A stretch of 15,503 nucleotides of DNA from contig JAGMES010000099.1 of the NCBI GenBank assembly GCA_023128035.1, forward strand, positions 1 through 15,503, read 5' to 3'. Of the stretch, positions 1 through 7,312 are shown piece by piece (within the stretch, counting starts at the first letter, position 1; each line of letters opens with the position of its first letter). The notes beneath the pieces are model-generated. The model searched no databases. It saw nothing but the letters and a program-made list of their open reading frames with translations, and had not been told where the DNA came from. Source of the DNA: Halanaerobiales bacterium. GTDB lineage: Bacteria > Bacillota_F > Halanaerobiia > DY22613. Position numbers and translations under genes: made by a program.

Positions 1-23
1 TTTAGCTGGACGAGTTCACTCTT

Positions 24-1394
24 CTAACTCTGCAAAACTCGTTTTATTCTCCATTTCCCTTGCTTATAAGCTATAACTATTACCAGCAATTCAACTAACT
101 CAGCTACTAAATAACCAACCCAGATTATAGTTATTGGTAACTTGAATATGTATACAGCTATATAAAGAAACGGTATCTGAAACCCCCATCTTGAAATAAC
201 GCTGGATAGTAAAAATGGTAGATTATATCCTGAACCCGTAAATACAGTTGCCAGACCAAATAATATTCCTAATCCTATCATACCAGGCATAACAATCCTT
301 AACATTCCTACCCCCATATTAATAACATTCGCTTCATCTACAAAAATGCCGAAGATTTCCTTAGAAAAAGCAAATACAATTATATTAACAAAAAGCATCA
401 TATACATTCCAATTTTGGCTGCCACCTTAGATGTCTTTTCGGCTCGTTCTATATTATTAACACCAAGATTCTGCCCTACAATCGTACTACCTCCCATACT
501 AAAACCAAGTAATGGCATAAAAGCAAGTCCAAACAATCTATTTCCTATACCTGCTGTCGCTATAGCTGCTGTCCCATATAAAGCTACCATTTTTAATATA
601 ATAAACCCTGACATATTCCGAAATAGTGCTTCAACTCCGGCGGGAAGCCCGATAGTAATTAATTGTATATCTATTTTTTTATCTAATCTAAATAATCCTC
701 TCAAAGAAATTTTGACATTGCTTTTACCAGAGAGAAGAAACCAAAAACCTAGCAGGAATGCTATAGTTATACTGATCACTGTAGCAAGAGCTGCTCCATA
801 AACACCTAGCCCAAGCCCTGGAATACCGATAAACGGCACCTTTTCAAAGATAAATATTGGATCCAATATTAGATTTAAAAGCGCAGATGTAAACATAATG
901 TACATAGGCTTCTTTGCATCCCCTATACATCTAAGAGCAGTATTTACAGAAAATGAAGAAAACATAAGCGGTAAAAAGAATATTCGTAGATATCCGTAAT
1001 CTAGAGCATACTTATATACCAGTGGATCAGTGCTAAAAAACTTTATAAGCGGCTTTAAAGTTAAAAAGAGTAATACTCCCGCTAATATAGCTACCAATGC
1101 CTTAAAAGTCAATGTTTGTTCTATTACTCTTTTTGTTTTCTCCTTGTTATTCGCTCCATAGCTTTGAGAGATCAAAGAAACTGAGCTAGTACCAATAATT
1201 TCATTTAAAACTTCTACCACCCAAAATATCGTAGCAAATACTGTAACGGCAGCAACCGCTTTACCAGATATCCGCCCTATCCATATCATATCTACAACAT
1301 CATATAATGTTTGTGCCATAAAACCTAGCATTGTCGGAATAGACACATATACTAAATTTTTTGTTATGCTGCCTTGTGTTAGATCTCGTTGCAT
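24..1394 (-). CDS. MATE family multidrug/Na+ efflux transporter
   Basis: This 456-residue inner-membrane protein has the length and hydrophobic pattern of the MATE family, with about 12 transmembrane helices in two six-helix halves. MATE pumps export cationic drugs or metabolites using a Na+ or H+ gradient. The N-terminus (LTQGSITKNLVYVSIPTMLG, then YDVVDMIWIGRISGKAVAAV) is the typical first-helix signature, and the second half begins near residue 245 with a similar GLPAGVEALFRNMS stretch. The ATG start follows AAGGAGG with a 5-nt gap. The gene is divergent from the DegV gene at 1599 and is not in an evident operon. An AT-rich TATAAT sits on the minus strand at 1442-1437, but I see no good -35, so I do not call a promoter. 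The substrate cannot be told from sequence. Confidence 0.93.
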   Translation of the reverse strand: MQRDLTQGSITKNLVYVSIPTMLGFMAQTLYDVVDMIWIGRISGKAVAAVTVFATIFWVVEVLNEIIGTSSVSLISQSYGANNKEKTKRVIEQTLTFKALVAILAGVLLFLTLKPLIKFFSTDPLVYKYALDYGYLRIFFLPLMFSSFSVNTALRCIGDAKKPMYIMFTSALLNLILDPIFIFEKVPFIGIPGLGLGVYGAALATVISITIAFLLGFWFLLSGKSNVKISLRGLFRLDKKIDIQLITIGLPAGVEALFRNMSGFIILKMVALYGTAAIATAGIGNRLFGLAFMPLLGFSMGGSTIVGQNLGVNNIERAEKTSKVAAKIGMYMMLFVNIIVFAFSKEIFGIFVDEANVINMGVGMLRIVMPGMIGLGILFGLATVFTGSGYNLPFLLSSVISRWGFQIPFLYIAVYIFKLPITIIWVGYLVAELVELLVIVIAYKQGKWRIKRVLQS

Positions 1395-1488
1395 AAAAAC
1401 CTCCTTGAAAAATTAATTCACTCATATTATCTATTCATTATAAAATAATATTTTCCTTTAATAATTACTTTAAACTCCACTTTTGCTG

Positions 1489-1516
1489 TTGATTTTATTG
1501 CAAATAAATATATAAT
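1489..1516 (+). promoter_or_regulatory. Probable sigma-A promoter of the DegV gene
   Basis: TTGATT at 1489-1494 and a perfect TATAAT at 1511-1516 are separated by 16 bp. Transcription would begin near 1523, giving a leader of about 75 nt. That leader holds a small hairpin (ATGTCA, loop TTCAC, TGACAT, 1533-1549). Confidence 0.5.
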
Positions 1517-1598
1517 TAAACATAGAAGAATAATGTCATTCACTGACATGAAGTCGAGGGAAGAACTTGTGACTAAATTTTATTTTTTGGAGGTTATT

Positions 1599-2552
1599 AT
1601 GATAAAAATTATATCTGATTCAACATGTGATTTATCTCAGGAAATAGTTGAAAAATATGATATTAGCTTAGCACCTTTAACCATTAATATAGAAGGGACG
1701 GTGTACAAGGATAGAATAGATATTACGCCTGATGAATTCTACACTATTATTGAGAACTTAGCTAAAGAACCAACCACTGCAATGCCAAGTCCAACTGAAT
1801 ATTCAAATATAATAAATCAAGCAATTCAAGATGGTTACACAGAGATACTATGTATTTGTATGTCCAGCGGTACAAGTGCTGCTTATCAATCTGCTGTAAT
1901 CGCTAAGGATTATTTCTTTGAGAAAAATCCAAACTCAACTATTAAGATTTATGTTGTAGATTCAAAAGGCATGAGTCACGGTAGCGGGTGGTTAATACTT
2001 AAAAGTGCTCGATTAAGAGAGCAAGGTGCTACATTTAAAGAATTAATAGAATTTAATGAGACATATAAAACAAATGTAAAGCATTTTCTTTCTGTAGATG
2101 ATTTAGATCATTTAGTCAAAAGTGGCAGACTTACTAATAGTAGTGCTTTTATAGGTAAAATTCTAAAGGTTAAGCCGATAATGTCAATGAAAAAAGGAAA
2201 AGGAGCAATTGTTGCTAAAGAGAGAGGACGCAAAAAGATACTTAAACATTACGTTGATGAGTTTATTAAGAGAAACGATAGGGATATTACGGATTTTATC
2301 ATAATTGGGTATACCTCAGATATAAAGATTGCAGAAAATTTAAAAAATAAAATTATAAATGAGACAGATTTTACAGGTGAAATATTTATTATGCAAATGG
2401 GTGTTGCAGTTGGAACTCATGTTGGATTGGGTGCTATTTCTATGTACTTCATTGAAAAAGGCCAAAAGAAAGACAATTTATTAATAAACGAAGTTCATGG
2501 GCTTATTAAAAAGAAAAATGAATTATTAGAAAAAATAAAGCATTATAAATAA
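1599..2552 (+). CDS. DegV family fatty-acid-binding protein (FakB-like)
   Basis: The protein has 317 residues, normal for the DegV family. Characterised members (FakB) bind a fatty acid and present it to the kinase FakA, which makes acyl-phosphate for phospholipid synthesis. Family marks are the N-terminal IISDSTCDLS, the MPSPTEY segment, CMSSGTSAAYQSA (lipid carboxylate-binding Thr/Ser region), VVDSKGMSHGSG, VDDLDHLVKSGRL, and HVGLGAISMYF near the C-terminus. An in-frame ATG lies upstream at 1533, but the start at 1599 is preferred: GGAGG (1589-1593) is 5 nt upstream, and the protein then begins MIKIISDSTCDLS as in homologues. No fakA gene is in the window. The 3' end overlaps the convergent gene at 2543 by 10 bp. 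Which fatty acid is bound cannot be told. Confidence 0.93.
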   Translation: MIKIISDSTCDLSQEIVEKYDISLAPLTINIEGTVYKDRIDITPDEFYTIIENLAKEPTTAMPSPTEYSNIINQAIQDGYTEILCICMSSGTSAAYQSAVIAKDYFFEKNPNSTIKIYVVDSKGMSHGSGWLILKSARLREQGATFKELIEFNETYKTNVKHFLSVDDLDHLVKSGRLTNSSAFIGKILKVKPIMSMKKGKGAIVAKERGRKKILKHYVDEFIKRNDRDITDFIIIGYTSDIKIAENLKNKIINETDFTGEIFIMQMGVAVGTHVGLGAISMYFIEKGQKKDNLLINEVHGLIKKKNELLEKIKHYK

Positions 2553-2971
2553 ACATCTAGATAATATAGCACGGTGCCATAATTGTACTTATGACACCGT
2601 GTCTTTAGTCTTACAAATAATTCACGAGTATAATCAAAATCGTCACCATCACGCCATAATTCCGTTTCTGAATCTCCTTTTGTGATATTCCATGTTTTTT
2701 TTTCGTTTATATAAAATACCGGTGAAGCTGTGCTAACCCATGTCTTATAAGAATTAGAACATCTCTTTCTAGTCTCAATTCGTACCACATGAACCATAAA
2801 CCATAGTTCATTACCTCTACGCTGTACAGAACAAAGTCGTAAACTTTTTAAGAAAGAAAGTTTCTCGTTTAATTCAAAATCACTTTTTCGTTTTATTAAA
2901 GCGTTATCTAAATCAGTTAAAGTATTAGCCAATGTTTGCTGGCAAAAAATAAATACAAATAAGCAAATCAA
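2543..2971 (-). CDS. Small secreted protein of unknown function, start codon apparently lost
   Basis: From the TTG at 2971 the product has 142 residues: a hydrophobic stretch (LICLFVFIFCQQTLA) followed by about 125 mostly polar residues with three cysteines (RLCSVQ, RKRCSN, KTRCHK). I do not recognise the family. Reading the frame upstream adds ten codons beginning ACG AGA AAG GTT, which completes a normal signal peptide (basic n-region, hydrophobic core, TLA cleavage). That ACG (3001-2999) sits 7 nt after AGAGGG (3014-3009), exactly where ATG is expected. The TTG at 2971 has no ribosome site. The gene may therefore start at ACG at low efficiency, or be inactivated by a T-to-C change or a sequencing error. 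The stop overlaps the DegV stop region by 10 bp. Confidence 0.55.
   Translation of the reverse strand: MICLFVFIFCQQTLANTLTDLDNALIKRKSDFELNEKLSFLKSLRLCSVQRRGNELWFMVHVVRIETRKRCSNSYKTWVSTASPVFYINEKKTWNITKGDSETELWRDGDDFDYTRELFVRLKTRCHKYNYGTVLYYLDVYL
2570..2601. terminator. Hairpin between convergent genes, possible terminator
   Basis: CACGGTG-c-CATAA pairs with TTATG-a-CACCGTG around a short loop, giving 12 base pairs with one mismatch. It starts 18 nt after the DegV stop and lies inside the last codons of the convergent gene that ends at 2543. There is no proper T-tract, so termination is uncertain. Confidence 0.4.
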
Positions 2972-3012
2972 GATAGTTATGTGGACTTGAACCTTTCTCG
3001 TTTTAAATCCCT

Positions 3013-3039
3013 CTTATATATAAAATATTTATATATAAG
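3013..3039. repeat. AT-only inverted repeat abutting the ribosome site
   Basis: Two perfect 12-bp arms (CTTATATATAAA and TTTATATATAAG) flank a 3-nt centre. On the minus strand the repeat runs directly into the AGAGGG ribosome site of the secreted-protein gene. It could be an operator or a weak mRNA hairpin. Confidence 0.6.
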
Positions 3040-3126
3040 TTATTCGACCTAATTTTTGGATATTCCTTTTTTGTGATAATAAAAATCAGTCATTTTTACT
3101 CAGCTCAACCATATCAAAATAAGATT

Positions 3127-3155
3127 GATCAAAGAATCAATTTCTTTGATCTTTT
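3127..3155 (+). terminator. Hairpin with 10-bp perfect stem
   Basis: GATCAAAGAA (3127-3136) pairs fully with TTCTTTGATC (3142-3151) around a 5-nt loop, followed by TTTT on the plus strand. The stem is AT-rich and no clear plus-strand gene precedes it, so its role is uncertain. Confidence 0.3.
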
Positions 3156-3250
3156 AAATTTAATACTGAATAATAGAAATCCAATAACAACAGCAGATAG
3201 AGCAAATAGAAGAATCCTTGTTTCTTATATAAAAGTGAAACGACCAGCAT
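3129..3250 (-). pseudogene. Possible frameshifted remnant of a small membrane protein
   Basis: Two overlapping minus-strand frames each encode part of what looks like one short membrane protein. The first begins at ATG 3250 (MLVVSLLYKKQ...). The second, open from 3224 to the stop at 3129, reads RILLFALSAVVIGFLLF followed by SIKFKRSKK, a typical single helix with a basic tail but no usable start codon. Adding one A in the CAAGG stretch near 3217 would join them as YKKQRILLFALSAVVIGF. No ribosome site precedes 3250. AT-rich DNA can encode such hydrophobic runs by chance, so this is tentative. Confidence 0.25.
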
Positions 3251-3270
3251 AATACTAGTCGTTTTTGTTT
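3238..3270. terminator. Hairpin terminator downstream of the helicase pair
   Basis: AAACGAC-c-AG pairs with CT-a-GTCGTTT across a 7-nt loop, with one mismatch. The better T-tract (TTTTTGTTTT) is on the plus strand, but the hairpin also lies about 20 bp after the stop of the minus-strand 110-residue gene and may end that transcript. Confidence 0.5.
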
Positions 3271-3290
3271 TGAGAAGCAAGAGTAAATCT

Positions 3291-3623
3291 TTACCCCTGA
3301 GCAATATTTTGATTATTTTTTCTGCTTTCTAAATACTCATGTAATTCAATTTGAAGTTCTTCAGAACGTTTAAATATAACAATTGGATCAGCTTTTTTTA
3401 AGCTAACGGTTATAGTGTCTAGTTTATCTTCAGAATCAAAATAATAGAAAAATACTCCTTCGCCTTCATCTTCAATATCGCATTTTAATTCACAAATAAT
3501 TCCTTGATCTCCCTTATAATAATTAATATATTCGTAGTTCGGCAACTTAATATTATCTAGTAAATTATACGGAGTAACAATAGGAGAAAATAGTAAGTCA
3601 TAAATTTGTTTAAATTTATCCAT
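3291..3623 (-). CDS. Uncharacterised 110-aa protein paired with the helicase
   Basis: The product is a small acidic soluble protein. It has no signal peptide or membrane segment, and I do not recognise its family. Visible features are a Tyr-rich middle (YEYINYYKGDQG), an acidic patch (CDIEDEGEG) followed by FFYYFDSEDKLDTITVSL, which suggests beta strands, and a charged helical tail (KRSEELQIELHEYLESRKN). The ATG is preceded by GAGGTGAT with good spacing, so it is a real gene. It starts 37 nt after the helicase stop on the same strand and is probably co-transcribed, ending at the hairpin at 3238-3270. A role with the helicase (partner, regulator or antitoxin-like control) is only an inference from position. 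Confidence 0.7.
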   Translation of the reverse strand: MDKFKQIYDLLFSPIVTPYNLLDNIKLPNYEYINYYKGDQGIICELKCDIEDEGEGVFFYYFDSEDKLDTITVSLKKADPIVIFKRSEELQIELHEYLESRKNNQNIAQG

Positions 3624-3660
3624 TGAATAATCACCTCTTCATGGCTATTATACATGTTTT

Positions 3661-5586
3661 TTAGGAAATATTCAAATAACTCTCTAAAACTTTTTCAACA
3701 TACTTTTTAACTTCAGGAATGTATTGATAAGCGTTATCATAGTCTATGTCAGACCAGTCACTTCTTGGTTTATTAATCTTATAGCGCAGGTTTTCATTGA
3801 AGTATATAGCTAACATAGCAGCATTGTTTTTATCATCTTGAGTGATCCAACTATATCTACCCCTAAATAACTTGCACTTTTTTAAGTTATTAGATTCATT
3901 TTTTATGTCATATCTTACTAATAATTCAGGAACGAGTTCTGAACGAATTATTCTATCTATTCCCTTATATTTTCTAGTGAAAAATGCATCAGGACGTTTT
4001 ATAGATGATGGGCTACTTTTAATTTGTTTTAAAAATTTCTTTGCTTCGTCTTCGTCAATATTATATAAAGATTTTAAGTGATTAATCATCTCTAAGTCTT
4101 TAGCATAATTTTCATCTCGTTGTCTAATAAGATTCGTAGTCAAGAAAGTATCCCCGATAATTGTACCGTTTCCTATTTCATTGACTTGCCCAATGCTTTT
4201 ATCGTAATCATTAATTTTACCCTTAGACTTTGTTTTTTTAGTTTTATCGCCAACATGAATACCAGATCCAGAAGTGCCTTCATCCTTATCCATAAAGTCT
4301 TTTATTATTATAGCTTCTTCCATTTGGTTTTTATAATATTCCCAGAATTCATCTAAGAACAAGTCTTTATGAGAGACTATTTCACCAATGTTATCCTCGG
4401 GTCGTTTTCCTTCATCAAAAGGAATTATACGCAAAATGCGACCTATAAATTGTGCATAAGGCAAAGCATTCCTAAAAGGTCTAAATATAGCTGCAACTGA
4501 TAAATAAGGATGATCATAACCTTCTCCTAACATTGCAACATGTACAACAACTTTTACTCGATGATTTTCAATATCTTTAAGAGTATTTTTTTTATCTGCT
4601 TTTTTAAGTTCACTATGAACAATAGCTGTGGGATAACCTTTTGATTCGTAGAGGTCTTTGATTTGTTTTGCATGATATATGCTACAAGCTACTGCAATGA
4701 TTTTATGGTGAACTTCATTACCATCAGAAAGTTTTTCTTCTAATTTATTAATACTAATGTCTACAATTTTTTCTGAACATTCTAAAGAATATGCCACTGA
4801 TCTACTTATCCATTCTTTTGGCTTAAGATTCATAGATAAAATTTCGTCTTTAGTATATTTGATAGCATCATTCTCGTCAATTGTAAAGTAAAGTTCGTCA
4901 GGTACATATGTAAAGTTATTTAAAGATTTTACATAATTAGCAGCCATTGCTTGACTTAATTTAAAAGTAAAAACTGGTTTTCCCCAGATAGCTACGTTAT
5001 CAGAGCGAGTTGGTGTCCCTGTTAATTTTACAACTTTAGCGGAAGAAAAATATTGTACTGTATCAACCCAAGTATCTGCGACTGAATGATGCGCTTCGTC
5101 AATAATGATCATATCAAAAAAATCAGGTGGTACTCTCTTTATTAAAGAAGATTGTAAACGCTTTTGAAGTTTTTGAATATTAACAATTACAACACTTGCT
5201 GCTTCAAGCCATTCTTGTCTTGTAGATCTTCCCCCAAATTCTATTAGGCAAGGAAGATCGTCGTATTTATCAAAGACATTTCTCATTAACCAAAAATTAC
5301 CCGGGTGGTCAGGATCTAAAGAATCTAATACGGCATCTTTTATAACAATTTGAGGGGTGATAATTAAAGTACGTCCTTTGCAAATATGAAAAGGGAGCAA
5401 CCCCATAAGACCTGTTTTACCTACACCAGTAGGAAGTATAACAACTGCATCTTGGGTGTTTTGCTTAACTACAAAATGATCATAAACGCTGGCGTAAGCA
5501 TCAATTTGTGGTTCTCTAAGCTCTTCATTATCATAGATTAAAGGTTCAGCAGTTAAAAAATAATTTGGATTATACGGTAATTCCAA
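3661..5586 (-). CDS. DEAD/DEAH-box superfamily 2 helicase, orphan
   Basis: This 641-residue protein has a full set of SF2 helicase motifs: REPQIDA near 24-30 (Q-motif-like), Walker A LPTGVGKT (51-58), ITPQ (76-79), DEAH (163-166), TGTPTR (189-194), AMLGEGYD (351-358) and QFIGRILR (379-386). It is closest in style to RadD/type III restriction-like helicases that translocate on nucleic acid. Residues 435-470 form a Gly/Ser/Lys-rich linker, followed by a C-terminal region of about 170 residues with no nuclease motif that I can recognise. The start is TTG, 8 nt after AAGGAGG. No methyltransferase or nuclease gene flanks it, so it is not an obvious restriction system. A part in DNA repair or phage defence is possible but not shown. 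It probably forms an operon with the 110-residue gene downstream. Confidence 0.85.
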   Translation of the reverse strand: MELPYNPNYFLTAEPLIYDNEELREPQIDAYASVYDHFVVKQNTQDAVVILPTGVGKTGLMGLLPFHICKGRTLIITPQIVIKDAVLDSLDPDHPGNFWLMRNVFDKYDDLPCLIEFGGRSTRQEWLEAASVVIVNIQKLQKRLQSSLIKRVPPDFFDMIIIDEAHHSVADTWVDTVQYFSSAKVVKLTGTPTRSDNVAIWGKPVFTFKLSQAMAANYVKSLNNFTYVPDELYFTIDENDAIKYTKDEILSMNLKPKEWISRSVAYSLECSEKIVDISINKLEEKLSDGNEVHHKIIAVACSIYHAKQIKDLYESKGYPTAIVHSELKKADKKNTLKDIENHRVKVVVHVAMLGEGYDHPYLSVAAIFRPFRNALPYAQFIGRILRIIPFDEGKRPEDNIGEIVSHKDLFLDEFWEYYKNQMEEAIIIKDFMDKDEGTSGSGIHVGDKTKKTKSKGKINDYDKSIGQVNEIGNGTIIGDTFLTTNLIRQRDENYAKDLEMINHLKSLYNIDEDEAKKFLKQIKSSPSSIKRPDAFFTRKYKGIDRIIRSELVPELLVRYDIKNESNNLKKCKLFRGRYSWITQDDKNNAAMLAIYFNENLRYKINKPRSDWSDIDYDNAYQYIPEVKKYVEKVLESYLNIS

Positions 5587-5880
5587 AAAAACAACCTCCT
5601 TCTATTACGTAATAAAAGTTTTTAAAAAAATTCACCTCTCTTTTTTCAGAAAATTAGCACAACGCATTTACTTAGACATTACACTTCAATTAACCTTTGA
5701 AAAATTAATAAAAATGTTATAATTTAATGAATTCATGTTTTCACCTTCTTGTCAGAATTTATGTTACATGAAAATAATAATTTTCTGCTTTATTTTCTTA
5801 ATTGGTTATTATTATATTTATTATACATGACAAAATTAATTTTTTCAACATTATTTTTAATTTAGTATATTTTTTAGTAA
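5587..5880. other. AT-rich intergenic region upstream of the helicase
   Basis: No convincing gene is visible. On the minus strand it holds the helicase ribosome site and a 12-bp palindrome (TATTACGTAATA, 5603-5614). On the plus strand TTGAAA (5697-5702) and TATAAT (5718-5723) stand 15 bp apart, a short spacer for a promoter. Downstream of them is a 20-codon hydrophobic ORF (5768-5830, MKIIIFCFIFLIG...) without a ribosome site. I found no good sigma-A promoter facing the helicase. Confidence 0.5.
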
Positions 5881-5938
5881 AAATAATAAAAAGAACTCCC
5901 TTTTGGTTAGATAAAATCCATCCAAAAAAGGAGTTCTC
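5881..5938 (-). terminator. Rho-independent terminator of the rRNA methyltransferase gene
   Basis: AGAACTCC-c-TTTTGG (5893-5907) pairs with CCAAAAAAGGAGTTCT (5923-5938), with one mismatch and one bulge. On the minus strand it is followed by a T-rich tract (5892-5881). It lies 24 bp after the methyltransferase stop. Confidence 0.8.
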
Positions 5939-5961
5939 TATTCATCAAAAATTCATGTTTC

Positions 5962-7134
5962 CTACCACACATTCAATATAAAAAACTTCAAATACAGTGA
6001 TTCCTCATGATTCCAAAGATACGGATGATCTTTAGCCTGTGTTCTATATTCTACTTCTCGAATAGTTTTCTTTCCGTCAAAAGCTGCTTCCTGAAGCATC
6101 TCTCTAAATAATTGAGGATACATATAATGAGAACAGGATGCTGTCACTAAAAAACCACCTGGTTTTACAAGCTTAAATCCCCGTAAATTTATTTCCTTAT
6201 AACCTCTATATGCACTTTTGATTTTTCTAGCTGACTTAGTAAAGGCAGGAGGGTCTAGGATCACCACATCAAATTGTTTACCTTCTTTTTCATACTCTCT
6301 CAGCAAATCAAATGCATTGGCACAAACAAAATCAATTTTTCCCTCCATATTATTTAAAACCACATTTTTCTTAGCGGTTTCTATGGCACGTTCTGAAATG
6401 TCAACAGCTGTTACATGTTTTGCTCCAAAATATGCAGCATGGAGAGCAAAGGAACCCGTGTGACAAAAACAATCCAATACAGTTGCATCTTTCACTATAT
6501 CTTTAATAGCCAAACGATTCTCTCTCTGATCCAAAAAATAACCCGTTTTCTGACCATTTTCAATATCTACAAACATTTTCACACCATTTTCATTGATAAT
6601 GGTATGAGGTTCAAAGCTTCCCTTTAAAAATCCTTTTCTTTCTTCTAATCCTTCTAGTAATCTAACCGTATTATCATTTCTCTCGTAAATTCCTTCTGGT
6701 TCAATTATTTCGTCTAAAATTTTAATAATTATATCTTTGTATTTGTCAATACCATAAGTCAGTATCTGAACAGAAAGATAATTATTAAATTTATCTACTA
6801 CTAGACCAGGTAATTCATCTGCTTCCCCAAAAATCACCCTACAGCTATCTATATCAACAACTTTTTTTCTATACTCCCAAGCTCTTTTTATTCTTCTTCT
6901 AAAAAATTCTTCATTAATTTCTTCAGATTTATCTCTCGTCAAAATCCTAATTATAATAAGAGATTTAGGATTGATATAACCTTTTCCAATAAATTTTTCT
7001 TTAGGATTATAGACTTCTACAATATCACCTTGAATATATTCCCCTACTATTTTATCTATTTCATTTTTATAAACCCAGGGATGTCCTTTCTCTACTCTCT
7101 TCTTTATATTTTTCCTTAAGTACACTTTTGCCAT
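5962..7134 (-). CDS. Class I SAM-dependent rRNA methyltransferase, RlmI-like
   Basis: This 390-residue cytoplasmic enzyme belongs to the RlmI family, which makes 5-methylcytosine in 23S rRNA (position 1962 in E. coli). Residues 1-75 form a PUA RNA-binding domain (KGHPWVYKNEI, then GDIVEVYN and FIGKGYINPKS). The central RlmI-type domain spans roughly 75-190. The Rossmann methyltransferase domain follows, with SAM-binding DCFCHTGSFALHAA (221-234), the acidic AVDIS (243-247), DPPAF (294-298) and TASCSH (331-336). C334 is the likely catalytic cysteine. Length and motif order are complete. The ATG follows AGGAAG. A TG-extended TATAAT at 7200-7195 may be its promoter. It stands alone between two terminators. 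The exact target base in this organism is inferred from the family. Confidence 0.93.
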   Translation of the reverse strand: MAKVYLRKNIKKRVEKGHPWVYKNEIDKIVGEYIQGDIVEVYNPKEKFIGKGYINPKSLIIIRILTRDKSEEINEEFFRRRIKRAWEYRKKVVDIDSCRVIFGEADELPGLVVDKFNNYLSVQILTYGIDKYKDIIIKILDEIIEPEGIYERNDNTVRLLEGLEERKGFLKGSFEPHTIINENGVKMFVDIENGQKTGYFLDQRENRLAIKDIVKDATVLDCFCHTGSFALHAAYFGAKHVTAVDISERAIETAKKNVVLNNMEGKIDFVCANAFDLLREYEKEGKQFDVVILDPPAFTKSARKIKSAYRGYKEINLRGFKLVKPGGFLVTASCSHYMYPQLFREMLQEAAFDGKKTIREVEYRTQAKDHPYLWNHEESLYLKFFILNVW

Positions 7135-7176
7135 AAACCTACTTCCTTTCTGGCATCAATATTATCTGTTATCTAG

Positions 7177-7200
7177 ATTATACATGCTGTGAATATTATA
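7177..7200 (-). promoter_or_regulatory. Possible promoter(s) of the methyltransferase gene
   Basis: Two TATAAT hexamers lie 43 and 61 bp upstream of the ATG. The one at 7200-7195 is preceded by TGG (extended -10) but lacks a good -35. The one at 7182-7177 has TTGTGG 18 bp upstream. A near-palindrome (AAGCAAG-T-CTTGCTT, about 7233-7247) lies just upstream. Confidence 0.4.
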
Positions 7201-7242
7201 CCACAAAAAAACCAAAACAATAAAGCAAGTCTTGCTTATAGT

Positions 7243-7281
7243 GAATAAAAACAAACTGCCCAGATATGATATCTGAGCAGT
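7243..7281 (-). terminator. Terminator of the MarR/membrane-protein operon
   Basis: ACTGC-c-CAGATAT (7255-7267) pairs with ATATCTG-a-GCAGT (7269-7281) in 12 of 13 positions. On the minus strand it is followed by TTTGTTTTTATTC. It lies 32 bp after the membrane-protein stop. Confidence 0.8.
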
Positions 7282-7312
7282 CAGTCATTTGAACAAATTA
7301 TTCTTGAATATT

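Noticed and set aside
346..801. 151-codon plus-strand ORF inside the MATE gene
   Set aside because: It is antisense to a complete family member, has no ribosome site and its protein is of implausible composition; a frame shadow.
1533..1598. Upstream in-frame ATG of the DegV gene
   Set aside because: It has no ribosome site, lies within a hairpin, and adds 22 residues not typical of DegV; the ATG at 1599 has GGAGG at correct spacing.
3661..5586. Type I or III restriction-modification locus
   Set aside because: No methyltransferase, specificity or nuclease domain is visible in or next to the helicase.
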